Shown: positions 1 to 8,129, numbered from the stretch's first letter. The stretch: 12,671 bases of DNA from Stemphylium vesicarium (GCA_004380135.1 QXCR01000365.1:1-12671); one strand, 5' to 3'. The notes: generated by a model not told the origin, from the sequence alone. Made by a program: numbers and translations.

Positions 1-34
1 TGGCCCGCTCCACCCCTGCTGACACTCGTTCAAC

Positions 35-250
35 CTAGCCTTTAGGCTCAGTATTCTCGGCTTGTTTCGTTACCTCTGGATCCGGAGTTGGTGGTAGCGG
101 AGGTAAGCAAGCAAGTTCGTCTTGCGTGTCTGGACCCAGATCTATGAGACCTGTCGATAAGGGTGGCTGCGGTTGCTTGGATGTTTGTTGAAGCGTAGGC
201 TTCACGTCGCCGGTCCCGTCCTTTTTGTTCGTCGCTTCCGCTGGTTCCAT
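35..250 (-). CDS. Weak candidate: small Pro/acidic-rich hypothetical protein or 3' exon
   Basis: An open frame of 71 codons runs from an ATG at 250 to a TAG at 35-37. It encodes a disordered-looking polypeptide rich in Pro, Glu, Thr, Gln and Asp, with a proline cluster (PPLPPTPDP) near the C terminus. The frame stays open upstream to 358 without an ATG, so this may be the last exon of a spliced gene. One possible model joins an ATG at 464 through a donor at 393 (GTAGCT) to an acceptor at 336 (CACAG), giving a 58-bp intron. The donor is poor and there are upstream ATGs, so I do not rely on it. A second frame is open over the same bases (48-353, minus) and encodes an unrelated Arg/Ser-rich peptide. 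No domain, signal peptide or membrane segment is visible. It is also close to the window edge. Function unknown; a chance frame is quite possible. Confidence 0.25.
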   Translation of the reverse strand: MEPAEATNKKDGTGDVKPTLQQTSKQPQPPLSTGLIDLGPDTQDELACLPPLPPTPDPEVTKQAENTEPKG

Positions 251-358
251 TTCGATATCGAACTCGTGCTGTGTGCGGTAGCCGGCGAGCTTGTTTGCTT
301 GATGCGGCGAACAGGAGCGGTTGGTCGTTCGTGAACTGTGATAGACTAAGCACACCAC

Positions 359-1375
359 GGGGACAGAATGGTGCGATAAATTCAGGGAGCTACCTTATGT
401 GAGCCCTTCGCCCTTTATGATGTTCGTCGTCTCCACTTATGTGGGCGATGTAGAAGGACAGCATCCCCAGCAAGCCCACTCATCAGCCTTGAAGACTGCG
501 TAAGAAATCGAGCCTCTAAAGCTAATGCAAGGTCATCGTGGTTAGAAGGCGCAGTCGCGCTTATTTGTTAAGGCCTTGCAGTTTTGCATCCTTCTGGATG
601 TCGCTTCCTAAGCGGTCTCAAATCAGCCCATCAGCGGCTCCTGGCTTGTGAGGGGTGGCACATCCCTGATGGAGACTAGTGCTATTTAGGCAAGGTTACA
701 AGGCTTGGCGCGGTATCGAAAGTTGCTAGCTGGCAGAAGCCATAAGCTGCAAATACATGAGAGAGTGCATAGCGTGAGTACAGTCAGACGGCGGCCCGGT
801 ACCCCATACACGTGTACTGTACATCACCTGCTCTGACACCAGTGGGGAAGCGCGTCCACTTAGGGAGTCGGTTGTGCAGCAGCGGTAGGCCCCTCCCAGC
901 GCGTGCCCAGACAGGAGTTGTCGCACGAGAAAACCTTAAACCGACTGCACGTTTGCGCACCTCGTGGTCGGCTGTACTATGCAACGACCTACAGTATCGT
1001 TCACAGCCTTACATGAAGTGATAATAGAGCAGCAACCAAGGTGGGTGCTTGAAACAAGCGTTTTGTCATGTGATTGGCTTCCAAGTACGTCCATGGAGAA
1101 CTATTGATTACAGCCCACTCAGACCACATGTGATGACCCACGGCGGATGGCAGAGGGTAGCAAGGAACAATGTGGGACGCATCGCTCTTTAACATGTGAC
1201 GTCGTTTGAGAAAGAGCGGATTGCAGAGGGTTGCTTCTGCTTACGACAGACGACGCGTGTAGGCAGCAGGATACACAACAGCTTCCCTGTTCACGCACAA
1301 CTACCGTAGCGTGCGCTTGAGCGCTCCCGGTACTAGGTCCAAATTTCGCGACTCCGCTGGGCGGCTCTTAATGGG
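359..1375. other. No supported gene
   Basis: Several short frames of 60-70 codons on both strands overlap here. None has a recognisable domain, a convincing start context, consistent codon bias or splice signals. No tRNA-like A/B boxes, simple repeats or transposon ends were found by eye. Confidence 0.5.
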
Positions 1376-1678
1376 CTACCGACACATAGGACGTCTGCCT
1401 CTTGATAATTCGCGGCAGCCAAAGCGGTTTAGCAATTTTTCGACAAATTCGAAGCCTCGGGCCGGGAGCTTGGCGCCCGGGTGCCGAGCCCCACACTTTT
1501 GAACCCACCAATCGTGGACAGCCTGCGAGGGCCTGTACCAATTCTTGCCTACATAGCAAGCTTCATTTTCGAAGCATTTAATAGTAGTAGGCCCGCGTTC
1601 ACTAGTTTGCGTTTCTATGCCTCGTATCCGTTCCTGTGTAAACACGGAATGCTCGATGGTGCTATTTGCTGCTTTCAT
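1376..1678 (-). CDS. Weak candidate: 100-aa hypothetical protein, Trp/Cys-containing
   Basis: An uninterrupted frame from an ATG at 1678 to a TAG at 1376 encodes 100 residues. The middle (about residues 34-90) has a protein-like composition with spaced Cys and Trp residues (motifs CFENEAC, NWYRPSQ, HDWWVQKC and FEFVEKLLNRFG), the last of which could form an amphipathic helix. There is no signal peptide or membrane segment. The start context is poor (T at -3), and no TATA box or splice sites support it. The frame remains open for about 19 codons upstream of the ATG. About five frames of this length are expected by chance in a window of this size, so this is only a candidate. It could be a real exon, a gene remnant or noise. 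Confidence 0.22.
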   Translation of the reverse strand: MKAANSTIEHSVFTQERIRGIETQTSERGPTTIKCFENEACYVGKNWYRPSQAVHDWWVQKCGARHPGAKLPARGFEFVEKLLNRFGCRELSRGRRPMCR

Positions 1679-1987
1679 CCAAGATCTGGCCTCTACACAT
1701 GATTTCCCTTCTGGCGTCGACGAGCGCCTGCATCACCCGGAGCTTCGACTATCTGCACGTGACCTCTTTGCGGGTGCTTACCTAAGACCGATCTCGACAG
1801 CGTCCCCAGATGGCGTGTCTTGAGACATGTAAACACTCGAGCACCACATTCCTTGGACAGAATTGCCTCCCAGAGATCTTGGGATCGATGGAACCGATGC
1901 TGTCTCTGTCAGCAGTCAGGAATCTATCGCGTCTAGTTGGAGACCACTTAGGATGCAACCACTTGTAACAAGGCTCTCAAAGAAATA
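1679..1987. other. No supported gene
   Basis: Short overlapping frames only. I see no splice-supported model, RNA gene or repeat between the weak frame on the left and the transposon target-site duplication on the right. Confidence 0.5.
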
Positions 1988-1995
1988 CTACCTAG
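1988..1995. repeat. Left target-site duplication (CTACCTAG)
   Basis: The 8 bp CTACCTAG directly precede the left end of the hAT-like element and are repeated perfectly directly after its right end (2910-2917). An 8-bp duplication is characteristic of hAT transposition. The perfect match suggests that the insertion is not very old. Confidence 0.8.
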
Positions 1996-2017
1996 CAGAG
2001 TTGTCAACAAGCAAAAC
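1996..2017 (+). repeat. Left terminal inverted repeat of the hAT-like element
   Basis: It reads CAGAGTTGTCAACAAGCAAA over its first 20 bases. It pairs with the right end with mismatches at positions 5, 12 and 13; similarity fades after about 21 bases. Confidence 0.75.
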
Positions 2018-2375
2018 AATCAAAATTTGCAGGTCAACTTGAATTGATTGATCCCAATATACTGATAGCATTGACTTGATTGACTTAATAGCACTTGGGG
2101 TCGCATTTTGATTGCAAATTGATTGATCAATTGATAACTTGATACCAAGAAGCTTAACTCTAATACTCATAACTAAGCGTCTGACCACAGCCGCACATAT
2201 CATAAATCCCAACCAGCTCGTAATCACTGAGCTTGCTATGGTTGCAACCTGATGTCTTGTCTACATATATAGCCCGGTGGCTCCACATCATATGAGTCAG
2301 ATCAGATCGGAATACCTCTAGTTCCTGATATTATCTCCTCAGGGATCCGGTCGAATATCAACATCACAATAGCTC

Positions 2376-2382
2376 TATATAG
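2376..2382 (+). promoter_or_regulatory. TATA box of the 5S rRNA gene
   Basis: TATATAG lies at about -28 to -22 relative to the predicted 5S start at 2404. Fungal 5S genes commonly combine an internal control region with an upstream TATA near -29. The position fits, and it shows that 5' flanking DNA was included with the 5S sequence, not just a transcript copy. Confidence 0.6.
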
Positions 2383-2403
2383 TGATTTTGAAAATATCTA
2401 CCC

Positions 2404-2522
2404 ATATACGACCACAGGACACTGAAATCAGCGCTTCCCGTTCGCTCAGCGGTACTTAAGCAGTGTACCGGCGAATTAGTAGTTAGGTGGGTGACCACTA
2501 GCGAATTCTCGCTGTTGTATGT
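2404..2522 (+). rRNA. 5S ribosomal RNA gene, structurally intact, inside a transposon
   Basis: This 119-nt sequence has the conserved 5S landmarks: TTCCCGT..GCTCAGC in loop C, TACTTAAGC, TTAGTAGTT, and the internal-promoter core GGTGGGTGACCAC followed by AGCGAAT. All helices can form. Helix I pairs 2404-2412 with 2514-2522, with two G-T wobbles. Helix II pairs ACACTG (2419-2424) with CAGTGT (2461-2466). Helix III pairs CGC (2432-2434) with GCG (2449-2451). The third arm closes through GGCGA (2470-2474) with TCGCT (2509-2513) and GTGG (2487-2490) with CCAC (2495-2498). The length equals that of normal fungal 5S. A TATA box lies upstream and T-runs downstream, so it looks transcribable by RNA polymerase III. 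The product would be the 5S rRNA of the large ribosomal subunit. Isolated 5S genes are normal in Pezizomycotina, but its position inside a hAT-like element is not. It may be a functional dispersed copy or a variant/pseudogene; the intact pairing argues against decay. Confidence 0.92.
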
Positions 2523-2533
2523 TTTTGCTTTTT
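2522..2533 (+). terminator. RNA polymerase III T-run terminators
   Basis: Two runs of five T (2522-2526 and 2529-2533) follow the 3' end of the 5S sequence. Runs of four or more T on the non-template strand end polymerase III transcripts; the second run could be a backup. Confidence 0.7.
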
Positions 2534-2887
2534 CTTCAGGAAAAGCCCTGGCAAGGCCTCGACAACTGCAAACTTTGTGCAATTCTTACATAAACAAGTG
2601 CCCTTTTATAATGGGAGCTGCGTGTGCCCTCGCTACAAGACTTCAATTGAACGACCTTAAAACCTAACACTATAGAACTCTCGTGAGATTGCTTGTACAT
2701 TAAACTTGATAGCCTTATTGAAAGCAGCCTAACATAACCCGAGGATTCTTCCAGCTAACTTATTGATTATTCAATCAAATCAATCAAGATTCTAAGCGCA
2801 GCTTGACTTGATTGCTAATTGCCTAGGGCGGCAATTGGCTTGATTGACTTGACAACAAGCAATCAAAACAAGCAAAAGCCATCAAGT

Positions 2888-2909
2888 TTTTTGCTTACTG
2901 ACAAGTCTG
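2888..2909 (-). repeat. Right terminal inverted repeat of the hAT-like element
   Basis: Read on the minus strand it starts CAGACTTGTCAGTAAGCAAA, matching 17 of the first 20 bases of the left end. Confidence 0.75.
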
Positions 2910-2917
2910 CTACCTAG
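2910..2917. repeat. Right target-site duplication (CTACCTAG)
   Basis: It is identical to the 8 bp at 1988-1995. The likely empty site contained TACCTAGGTA, itself a palindrome, consistent with target choice at a symmetric sequence. Confidence 0.8.
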
Positions 2918-2918
2918 G

Positions 2919-3015
2919 TACTGTACGAAGAAGCAGTTGTTGCGGTGCACAATCAAGGTCTCTGCGTTTGTAACCGCCATAGAAGCATTCATTGTACTGT
3001 ACTAGGAAGTAGCTG
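2919..3015 (+). repeat. Imperfect 21-bp direct repeat pair
   Basis: TACTGTACGAAGAAGCAGTT at 2919 recurs in altered form as TACTGTACTAGGAAGTAGCT at 2995. 17 of 21 bases match over 2919-2939 and 2995-3015. The copies are 76 bp apart, just outside the transposon. They may be regulatory or a remnant of an older duplication. Confidence 0.4.
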
Positions 3016-3108
3016 CACCATCAGAAGAACTGGGGCCGGATGACTGGAGAACTATCAAGTGCCACAAACCAACCTGAACAGTCTCTCCTCCCTGGTGTAC
3101 TCAGGCCT

Positions 3109-3860
3109 CTATTCCCAGTATCGGACCTTGCTCTTAGGTAGCATATCATCGCCTTCGCTGTCCAAAGACCTCCTGCGTTTTCGCTCCATTCCTTTGCCTG
3201 GAGAGTGGCTTGGAGAGATGCCGACACCGTCGTCTTCGTCTTCGATCACTATGGGATTGTTGGCATCTCCACCTTCCTCTGCCTTTGACGTCTTTCTGGT
3301 CTGCGCAGCAGAGCCATCTGGAAGTGTTTTAGTGAGTGGAACCTCGATCGGGAAGCTTTTGCAGGGCGCGGTGTCCGGGACATTGCTAGCACGCCGAGCA
3401 GCATCATCGTCCACGCTTAGCGATAGCGAAGCCGAGGCATCTTCATCTGGTATGGTCGAGCCGACTTGAAGTGGTGCTTCATCTTCATCTTTGTTGTCAA
3501 TACTGGATCTGCAAGCATCCTCTCTGTCGGGCAGCACGCCCGAAGAGTCTCCGTTGGCTATTGGGAAAACCCCATTCTGACAAATTTCGCATCCAGCGTC
3601 ACAATCTTCGTCTTCTGACGCCTGAGTGGGCTCGTTTGTATCGTTGTGCTGCCTTGAATACATCTCCTCGCATTTTCCATCGCTGGGGATGTCGAGATCC
3701 GACACAAAAAAAGGGTTTTTCTATCCACATACATTAGATCTTCGATGTGTCGAAATGAACAAGCAGATTAGCTTACCACTAAACAGCTCATCTGCCACGT
3801 ATATCTGACCGTGTAGACAATTCCTTTATACTTCTGTTGCGAATGTTTGGGTGAGGTCAT
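3109..3860 (-). CDS. Acidic, disordered, probably nuclear protein with SUMO-interaction-like motif (two exons)
   Basis: The model is exon 1 at 3860-3777 (28 codons), a 56-bp phase-0 intron at 3776-3721 (GTAAGC donor, CTAAT branch-like site, TAG acceptor) and exon 2 at 3720-3109, giving 231 aa. The ATG at 3860 is the first one after a TATA-like box and has a good context (CGCCATGA). An in-frame TAG ends the intron, so splicing is required to connect the exons. Residues 1-40 are mixed and hydrophobic enough to fold (YKGIVYTVRY, KNPFFVSDLDIP). Residues 60-195 are acidic and Ser-rich with scattered Cys. Residues 184-192 (PIVIEDEDD) match a SUMO-interacting motif: a hydrophobic core followed by acids. 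Residues 204-212 (KGMERKRRR) look like a nuclear localisation signal preceded by SP sites. These point to a nuclear, SUMO-linked or chromatin-linked role, by inference only. No enzymatic domain is seen, and I do not recognise the family. Confidence 0.68.
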
Positions 3861-3922
3861 GGCGAAAGAGAAGGAGGAGGCAAACGTGGCAGCTTGAGGA
3901 TTTTGTTGCGGATTCACTGTGT

Positions 3923-3930
3923 ATTTTATG
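3923..3930 (-). promoter_or_regulatory. TATA-like box of the acidic-protein gene
   Basis: On the minus strand CATAAAAT lies about 63-70 bases before the ATG at 3860. No other ATG lies between the two, and the leader ends in a pyrimidine-rich stretch, as is usual for fungal 5' UTRs. Confidence 0.45.
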
Positions 3931-6257
3931 CTCCCCTACTTGCTTCCTAGCGTCGGAACTCGCATCTCCTCCGACCGCCCCTGACACCACCGCGAACAGA
4001 CCTTGCCGTCGCCTCTGCCAATGGACTTTGCTTGCCAGCTACGCATAATGAGCGCAGCATCATCATCCCCGCTTTAGGCTCGTCAATGTTCGAGCACTGG
4101 GATGCTGCTACCACCTACCCCGCCATACGTGCGACAGCATGAACGTCTTCGCCACTCGATCAACATGCAAGAGCTCGTTCCAGTGCTCTGATAGGGTCGA
4201 CGGACCCGAATCTGCCTCGCATGTTGAGGCTGCCGGGCGGCTGAGGGTGGCGAGAAGAGCAGCTAAGGCGGATCGTGGTCTCATTTCAGCTGGAGGTTGC
4301 TTCATCAATGCATCTTACTGCGCCAGCATTCTCTCCAAAGCCCTCCAGGTTGTTCGTCCTTGGATAGTGGGGTGCGTTACAACGTGATGGGCGGATGACC
4401 CCAAGAGACCCATCCGTGATACCACTATACCGAGAAAGCTCTCAGAAGGTCGATGATTGCGCTGAAGATCACGCGATCAGCTTCTCTGGAGCGCACATGC
4501 GCCCGAGCCGTTAGCAGGCATAGCCCATTGAAGACAATATGAGGCTTCGTACGTCTCATCCTGATCATGTTCCACTGCCTGCATGGCCTCGAAACTGAGG
4601 CAGAGCTACGGGTAGATCCCTGATAATGCTGTCGGCATTAGCAAAAGGAGCTGCAACTTCAAAGTCGCCAAACTCTGGGCAAAAGAAGCGGATTAGTCTT
4701 GTGGATCCATGTTGTACGGACAAAATGCAAGAAATCCGCTGTCTTTACATTGCAGTACGCCTGTAGACATGAGCTATTTCGAATCCATTCGTGAAGCTCG
4801 AACTGCTTCATTCACCTCTGCGACGACGCCATAGTCTTTCTCAAGGCAACAGGAAGCGCTCCAGTGCCCCACCAGCGGCCTCTTGAGGCGTAGTGAGACA
4901 CAACCATGCCGCCCTGCTTCCATCTCTGCTCTTCATTCGTCAAGCCAGGCATTCTCATTCTATTGCATTGTGTGCCTAGCGCGGCCTTGAACGTTGTCTG
5001 CATGATCCCAATGCCGCTCATGACTCAAACAGCCCCTGCCAGCGTACATTCTGATCGAATGAAGGAGCAAATGGGTCTGCAATGCAGACACGCTGCATCT
5101 GCATGGATTTGCTGCCATCATGACGTATGGATTATCGAGCTGGTCCGCTCGTGCAGTACGCCGTTAATGCACAGTTGAGGTTGGCATTTCTCGATTGAGT
5201 GAAAGATTCGGACCGCAAGGCAGATGGCCTTAATGGGCATGAATTTTTCAACGCCACGGCGTGCGGGTGCTAGACCCTCTTCCTGCGGGCAGTGTGAAGT
5301 TTATGCACAAATTGGTTGCGACAGTAGGCAATATTACCACTCTTAGGAAGGACTCGTAAGGTTCGCAAGTTGTAAACGTAATTGCTAACTCGATACTAGA
5401 TTTTAAGAAAATAATGGACCTTGGTGTACTCTTCAATCAAAGCTTAGCGTGATCCCTGCTACTCCCTCTTACTCTAGTATTCCTGGACGCTTTCTCGCCC
5501 GTGACTACCATCCAAACAAGGGGGGCTGCGACTAAAACTGGATTCCTATCCCTCGGCGATGTCGAAGCCAAAGCCTTCTCAAAACCCCGCGCTTAACATG
5601 CGGAATTTGCAATGTTCTCTAGGCTGCTTAGTCTTATTGCACCTTCTATGTTACCACCAATTATACTGCTTGATTGTAGCTTGCATGTAGGAGCTTTGAA
5701 GCATTCGATGATTAGGCGCTTGACAATAGCTAGGAAAAAAGCAAAGGGACACAGTAACTGTGTCACTATGCAAGCCTGTACGTAGTTAGATTGCATTATG
5801 GAAACAATGATCACAACATACTAGAAAGACCAACTGGGGGAGGTCTGTTTTGATCTTGCTGTTCGTGAGCGACATGATGGACATGAGTATCGCTCCACAC
5901 AGCTGGAATGAACCCGCAAGGGCGTTGGTAATTAGAAAAACGGTCAACAATTGCTTATATGCCGTTCTGTGTTGTCTCGATCCGGACTTTTTATGATCTT
6001 TTAGCCGTACACATGATACTGCCGAAGATAGGAGTGATGCTGCTGCACAGAGGTAAAGCGGCTCTGAGTTGCAGGCAAAGTCACCACTGCTACTTCTGCT
6101 TTAGTCAGTCAAATCGAACGATTGGAATCATGTATCCTACCTCTTAGGTTGTACGTTAATCAACGCCGTAAAGATAGTAATCATATATGCAAACCATATA
6201 GCCCAAGGGGGAAACCTCAAGGTATATAGGATCCGGCCGAGCTAGTGGTCCTATGAA
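3931..6257. other. Long stretch without a supported gene
   Basis: Frames of 60-90 codons occur on both strands (for example 4108-4308 minus, 4139-4387 plus, 4812-5021 minus, 4906-5178 plus, 5593-5814 minus). None has a recognisable domain, paired splice signals or a core promoter in place. The 4812-5021 minus frame (69 aa, ATG start, Gly/Met/Arg-rich) is the most protein-like but has no other support. The 5593-5814 minus frame lies in AT-rich DNA, where hydrophobic translations arise by chance. No tRNA, transposon ends or tandem arrays were recognised. Confidence 0.45.
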
Positions 6258-6614
6258 TTAGCAAGCCTGGAGAATTGGCTTAAACTTTCTTACATTCGCG
6301 CCTGCGAGAAGATGAAGGTTGCATCGTATAGCTATGGCAACCCAAAACATCTCGATTTTAGAGAGAAATGCAAAAGCGATTGCAATTGTACCGGCTGTAA
6401 ACAGAACTGCTTGAAATGTTCCGAGGAGAGCAGAAGAGACCCTCTCTTTCATGTAGAGGTGCTCCAATCTCTCGTTTGTTCCGTTCGGCTTTTGAAGCAG
6501 GGGGCGGACATCGCAGCATACAAGCACTAGGCTCAGTAGGAGTCCAACCGAAAAGCAAATGGTGAAGCTAATAAGGAAGAAAGCCATGTCAAAGAAAGGG
6601 GGTCTATGCAGCAT
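6258..6614 (-). CDS. Candidate small membrane protein (118 aa)
   Basis: The frame runs from an ATG at 6614 to a TAA at 6258. A strongly hydrophobic segment at residues about 9-34 is followed by a polar loop (KPNGTNERLEHLYMKERV), a second hydrophobic segment at about 60-84, and a shorter one at about 87-96. This suggests an integral membrane protein with two or three helices. A second ATG at residue 10 (6587) could also be the start. Just before the first ATG the sequence TTTCCGTCTAG resembles a splice acceptor, so an upstream exon is possible. Near the 3' end a GTAAGA donor with a GCTAAT branch-like site and TAG acceptor (about 43 bp) would change the last residues. No family is recognised. 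An overlapping Cys-rich frame on the other strand (6312-6530) competes with this call: Ala/Thr codons of one read as Cys codons of the other. Confidence 0.38.
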   Translation of the reverse strand: MLHRPPFFDMAFFLISFTICFSVGLLLSLVLVCCDVRPLLQKPNGTNERLEHLYMKERVSSALLGTFQAVLFTAGTIAIAFAFLSKIEMFWVAIAIRCNLHLLAGANVRKFKPILQAC

Positions 6615-7454
6615 CTAGACGGAAAGACGCTCACTCATATACTACCATCAGGAATCCACATGTCTCATGTGCCGAGCACGTTCGCTGTGAGTGTTCGATG
6701 CCCAGCACCAATCAGCCTAACGCATGAATGAGACATGACCGATGCTTCCATCCTACCTGCTACGGCTGTTTATTGGATAGGAATACTGAGAAGGATCATG
6801 CAGTCTAATGAGAATGAGATGCAAATGAGATTCTTGACACGCCCCCACCCTCTAGGATTCGGCTCCTCCCTTTAATTCATACACGGCAACACCGCATGGA
6901 TCGTTGTGCAATCTAGACACGTCTCCTACAAGTGGTGAGGGGGGTTGGCAACCACGGTGTCCTACAATGCGTGGGTATGGAGCGAAGCAGGGATGTAACT
7001 TGATTTCCCCTTGTCAAACAGGAGTGCCGGTGGCAGTACGGTCAGCTACGCTCAATATTGTAGCTAAAGCTGGTTCTTGTCTGCTATAGAAGAGACACTA
7101 TATAAGCAATCGCTTGAGTGACATAGTTTCCAACACTAGATAGACCTGTACAACGTCCTCTACGCAAGTACACATCGGCGATCAATTGTTAAGGCCACAG
7201 ACTGGGTTCAGGCTTGCAGAGTGATGAAGAACTCACAAAGAGGACAACATAAGTAAACCTATTACATTCGGCACTCGTGTGCGGAGTTCTGCTAAGAGAA
7301 AAAAGAAAGTGGGACGTCGCACATCCATGAGTAGCGATATTAGCATAGGACGCATATAGGCGTACATGGAAGGCAACATGTCCGTCACCCCCCTGAAATT
7401 TGGGATATTGAGGCCCCGCAAATCGTAGACATCAGCTGACTAGCAACAAGCGGG
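6615..7454. other. No supported gene; upstream region of the next gene
   Basis: Only short frames occur (for example 6904-7089 plus and 7233-7421 minus), without domains or splice support. The right end forms the promoter region of the coiled-coil gene starting at 7539. Confidence 0.5.
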
Positions 7455-7462
7455 TTATAAAG
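7455..7462 (+). promoter_or_regulatory. TATA box of the first coiled-coil gene
   Basis: TTATAAAG lies about 77 bases before the ATG at 7539. No ATG intervenes, and the leader becomes rich in C and T just upstream of the start, as in typical fungal promoters. Confidence 0.55.
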
Positions 7463-7538
7463 GGGGCTCTTGCCTCGGGCTCAGAGAGTCAAGTACGCCT
7501 CTCCTTCTCTTTCATACCATCTCCTCCACTGCTTCAAG

Positions 7539-8129
7539 ATGAGTTCTCAACGCACCATTGAAGACCCGGAATTCAACCTAGACATAGTAAGTGCATCCAC
7601 GCTAAACCAATGCTATCTATTGCTAAGCATGTTAGCCCCCTTCAAAAAATCTAGACGAGTCCGCTACAGCGCCTCTGTTGGAGCCTAACCCGCATTCTAT
7701 TCACTTTGCTTCTCATGCTTCGCAGTCGGCACCTGGATACAGCAAGGGCTCTCAGAATGGAAAAGAGGACAAAGGGTGTGTGACAGGCCAGCCTCATCAA
7801 ACAGAGAAACGATCCTCCGGTACGTCTTCTCAAATAGGTATAAATTCAGGTTAATTAAGTAACGTATAGTAGAAGAGTTATCGCAGTTGCTCAATCAGCT
7901 CCATTCCGAAGCCACTCAACGAACGAAGGACGCGGAAAGGACAGAGGACATAATCGAACACGCCATCAAGTTGATAGAGGAGCTGAAAGAAGAGATGAGC
8001 GATGTCGGCAAAACAAAAGCTACAACTCAGGGATCCAAACTGGAAGAAGGCACTCTGAAGAGAAGATACAGGGGACATCCACCTGTGGGCGATGTGCGAT
8101 CTGGTAAAAAGAGAGCACGCGTGGCTTAG
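7539..8129 (+). CDS. Small coiled-coil protein with basic tail, three exons
   Basis: Exon 1 is 7539-7586, exactly 16 codons starting MSSQRT. Intron 1 is 7587-7635 (49 bp, phase 0, GTAAGT donor, TTGCTAAGC branch-like site, TAG acceptor). Exon 2 is 7636-7819. Intron 2 starts at 7820 (GTACGT) and ends at tandem acceptors TAGTAG (7869 or 7872, same frame). Exon 3 runs to a TAG at 8127-8129. The product is 162 or 163 aa. Residues 17-76 are Ser/Pro/Gly-rich and disordered. Residues about 77-122 form a Glu/Lys/Leu-rich helix with coiled-coil spacing (ELSQLLNQL, AIKLIEELKEEM). The tail has basic patches (KRRYR, KKRAR) suited to nuclear import or nucleic-acid binding. The start is the first ATG after a TATA box. 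No family is recognised, and a nuclear location is inferred only. A second CTAAC branch site and CAG acceptor at 7725 would give a form 30 residues shorter. Confidence 0.68.

Larger units (their letters stand above)
1996..2909. mobile_element. Non-autonomous hAT-like DNA transposon carrying a 5S rRNA gene
   Basis: The 914-bp element is flanked by a perfect 8-bp target-site duplication. It begins CAGAGTTGTC and ends with the complement of CAGACTTGTC, fitting the CAGRG-like termini of hAT elements. The terminal inverted repeats match at 17 of the first 20 bases. Roughly the outer 150 bp on each side are AT-rich and full of TTGATTG/CAATCAA words in both orientations, like the subterminal transposase-binding repeats known for hAT elements. 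No frame encodes a transposase: the longest inside are under 80 codons and show no hAT dimerisation or zinc-finger BED region. It would therefore need a transposase supplied in trans. The core (about 2370-2535) is a complete 5S rRNA gene with promoter and terminator. It could be a captured genomic segment or a later insertion into the element. The hAT assignment rests on termini and duplication length, not on a coding region. Confidence 0.82.

Noticed and set aside
1988..2227. 79-codon minus-strand frame in the left end of the transposon
   Set aside because: It consists of translated TTGATTG-type subterminal repeats and part of the target duplication, with no transposase motif.
3059..3469. 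136-codon plus-strand Ser-rich frame
   Set aside because: It is antisense to the acidic protein, whose spliced model has a TATA box, good start context and coherent motifs.
4760..4810. Sequence TTTCGAATCC resembling a tRNA B box
   Set aside because: The flanking bases do not form a T-arm stem, and no A box or acceptor stem is found at the right distance.
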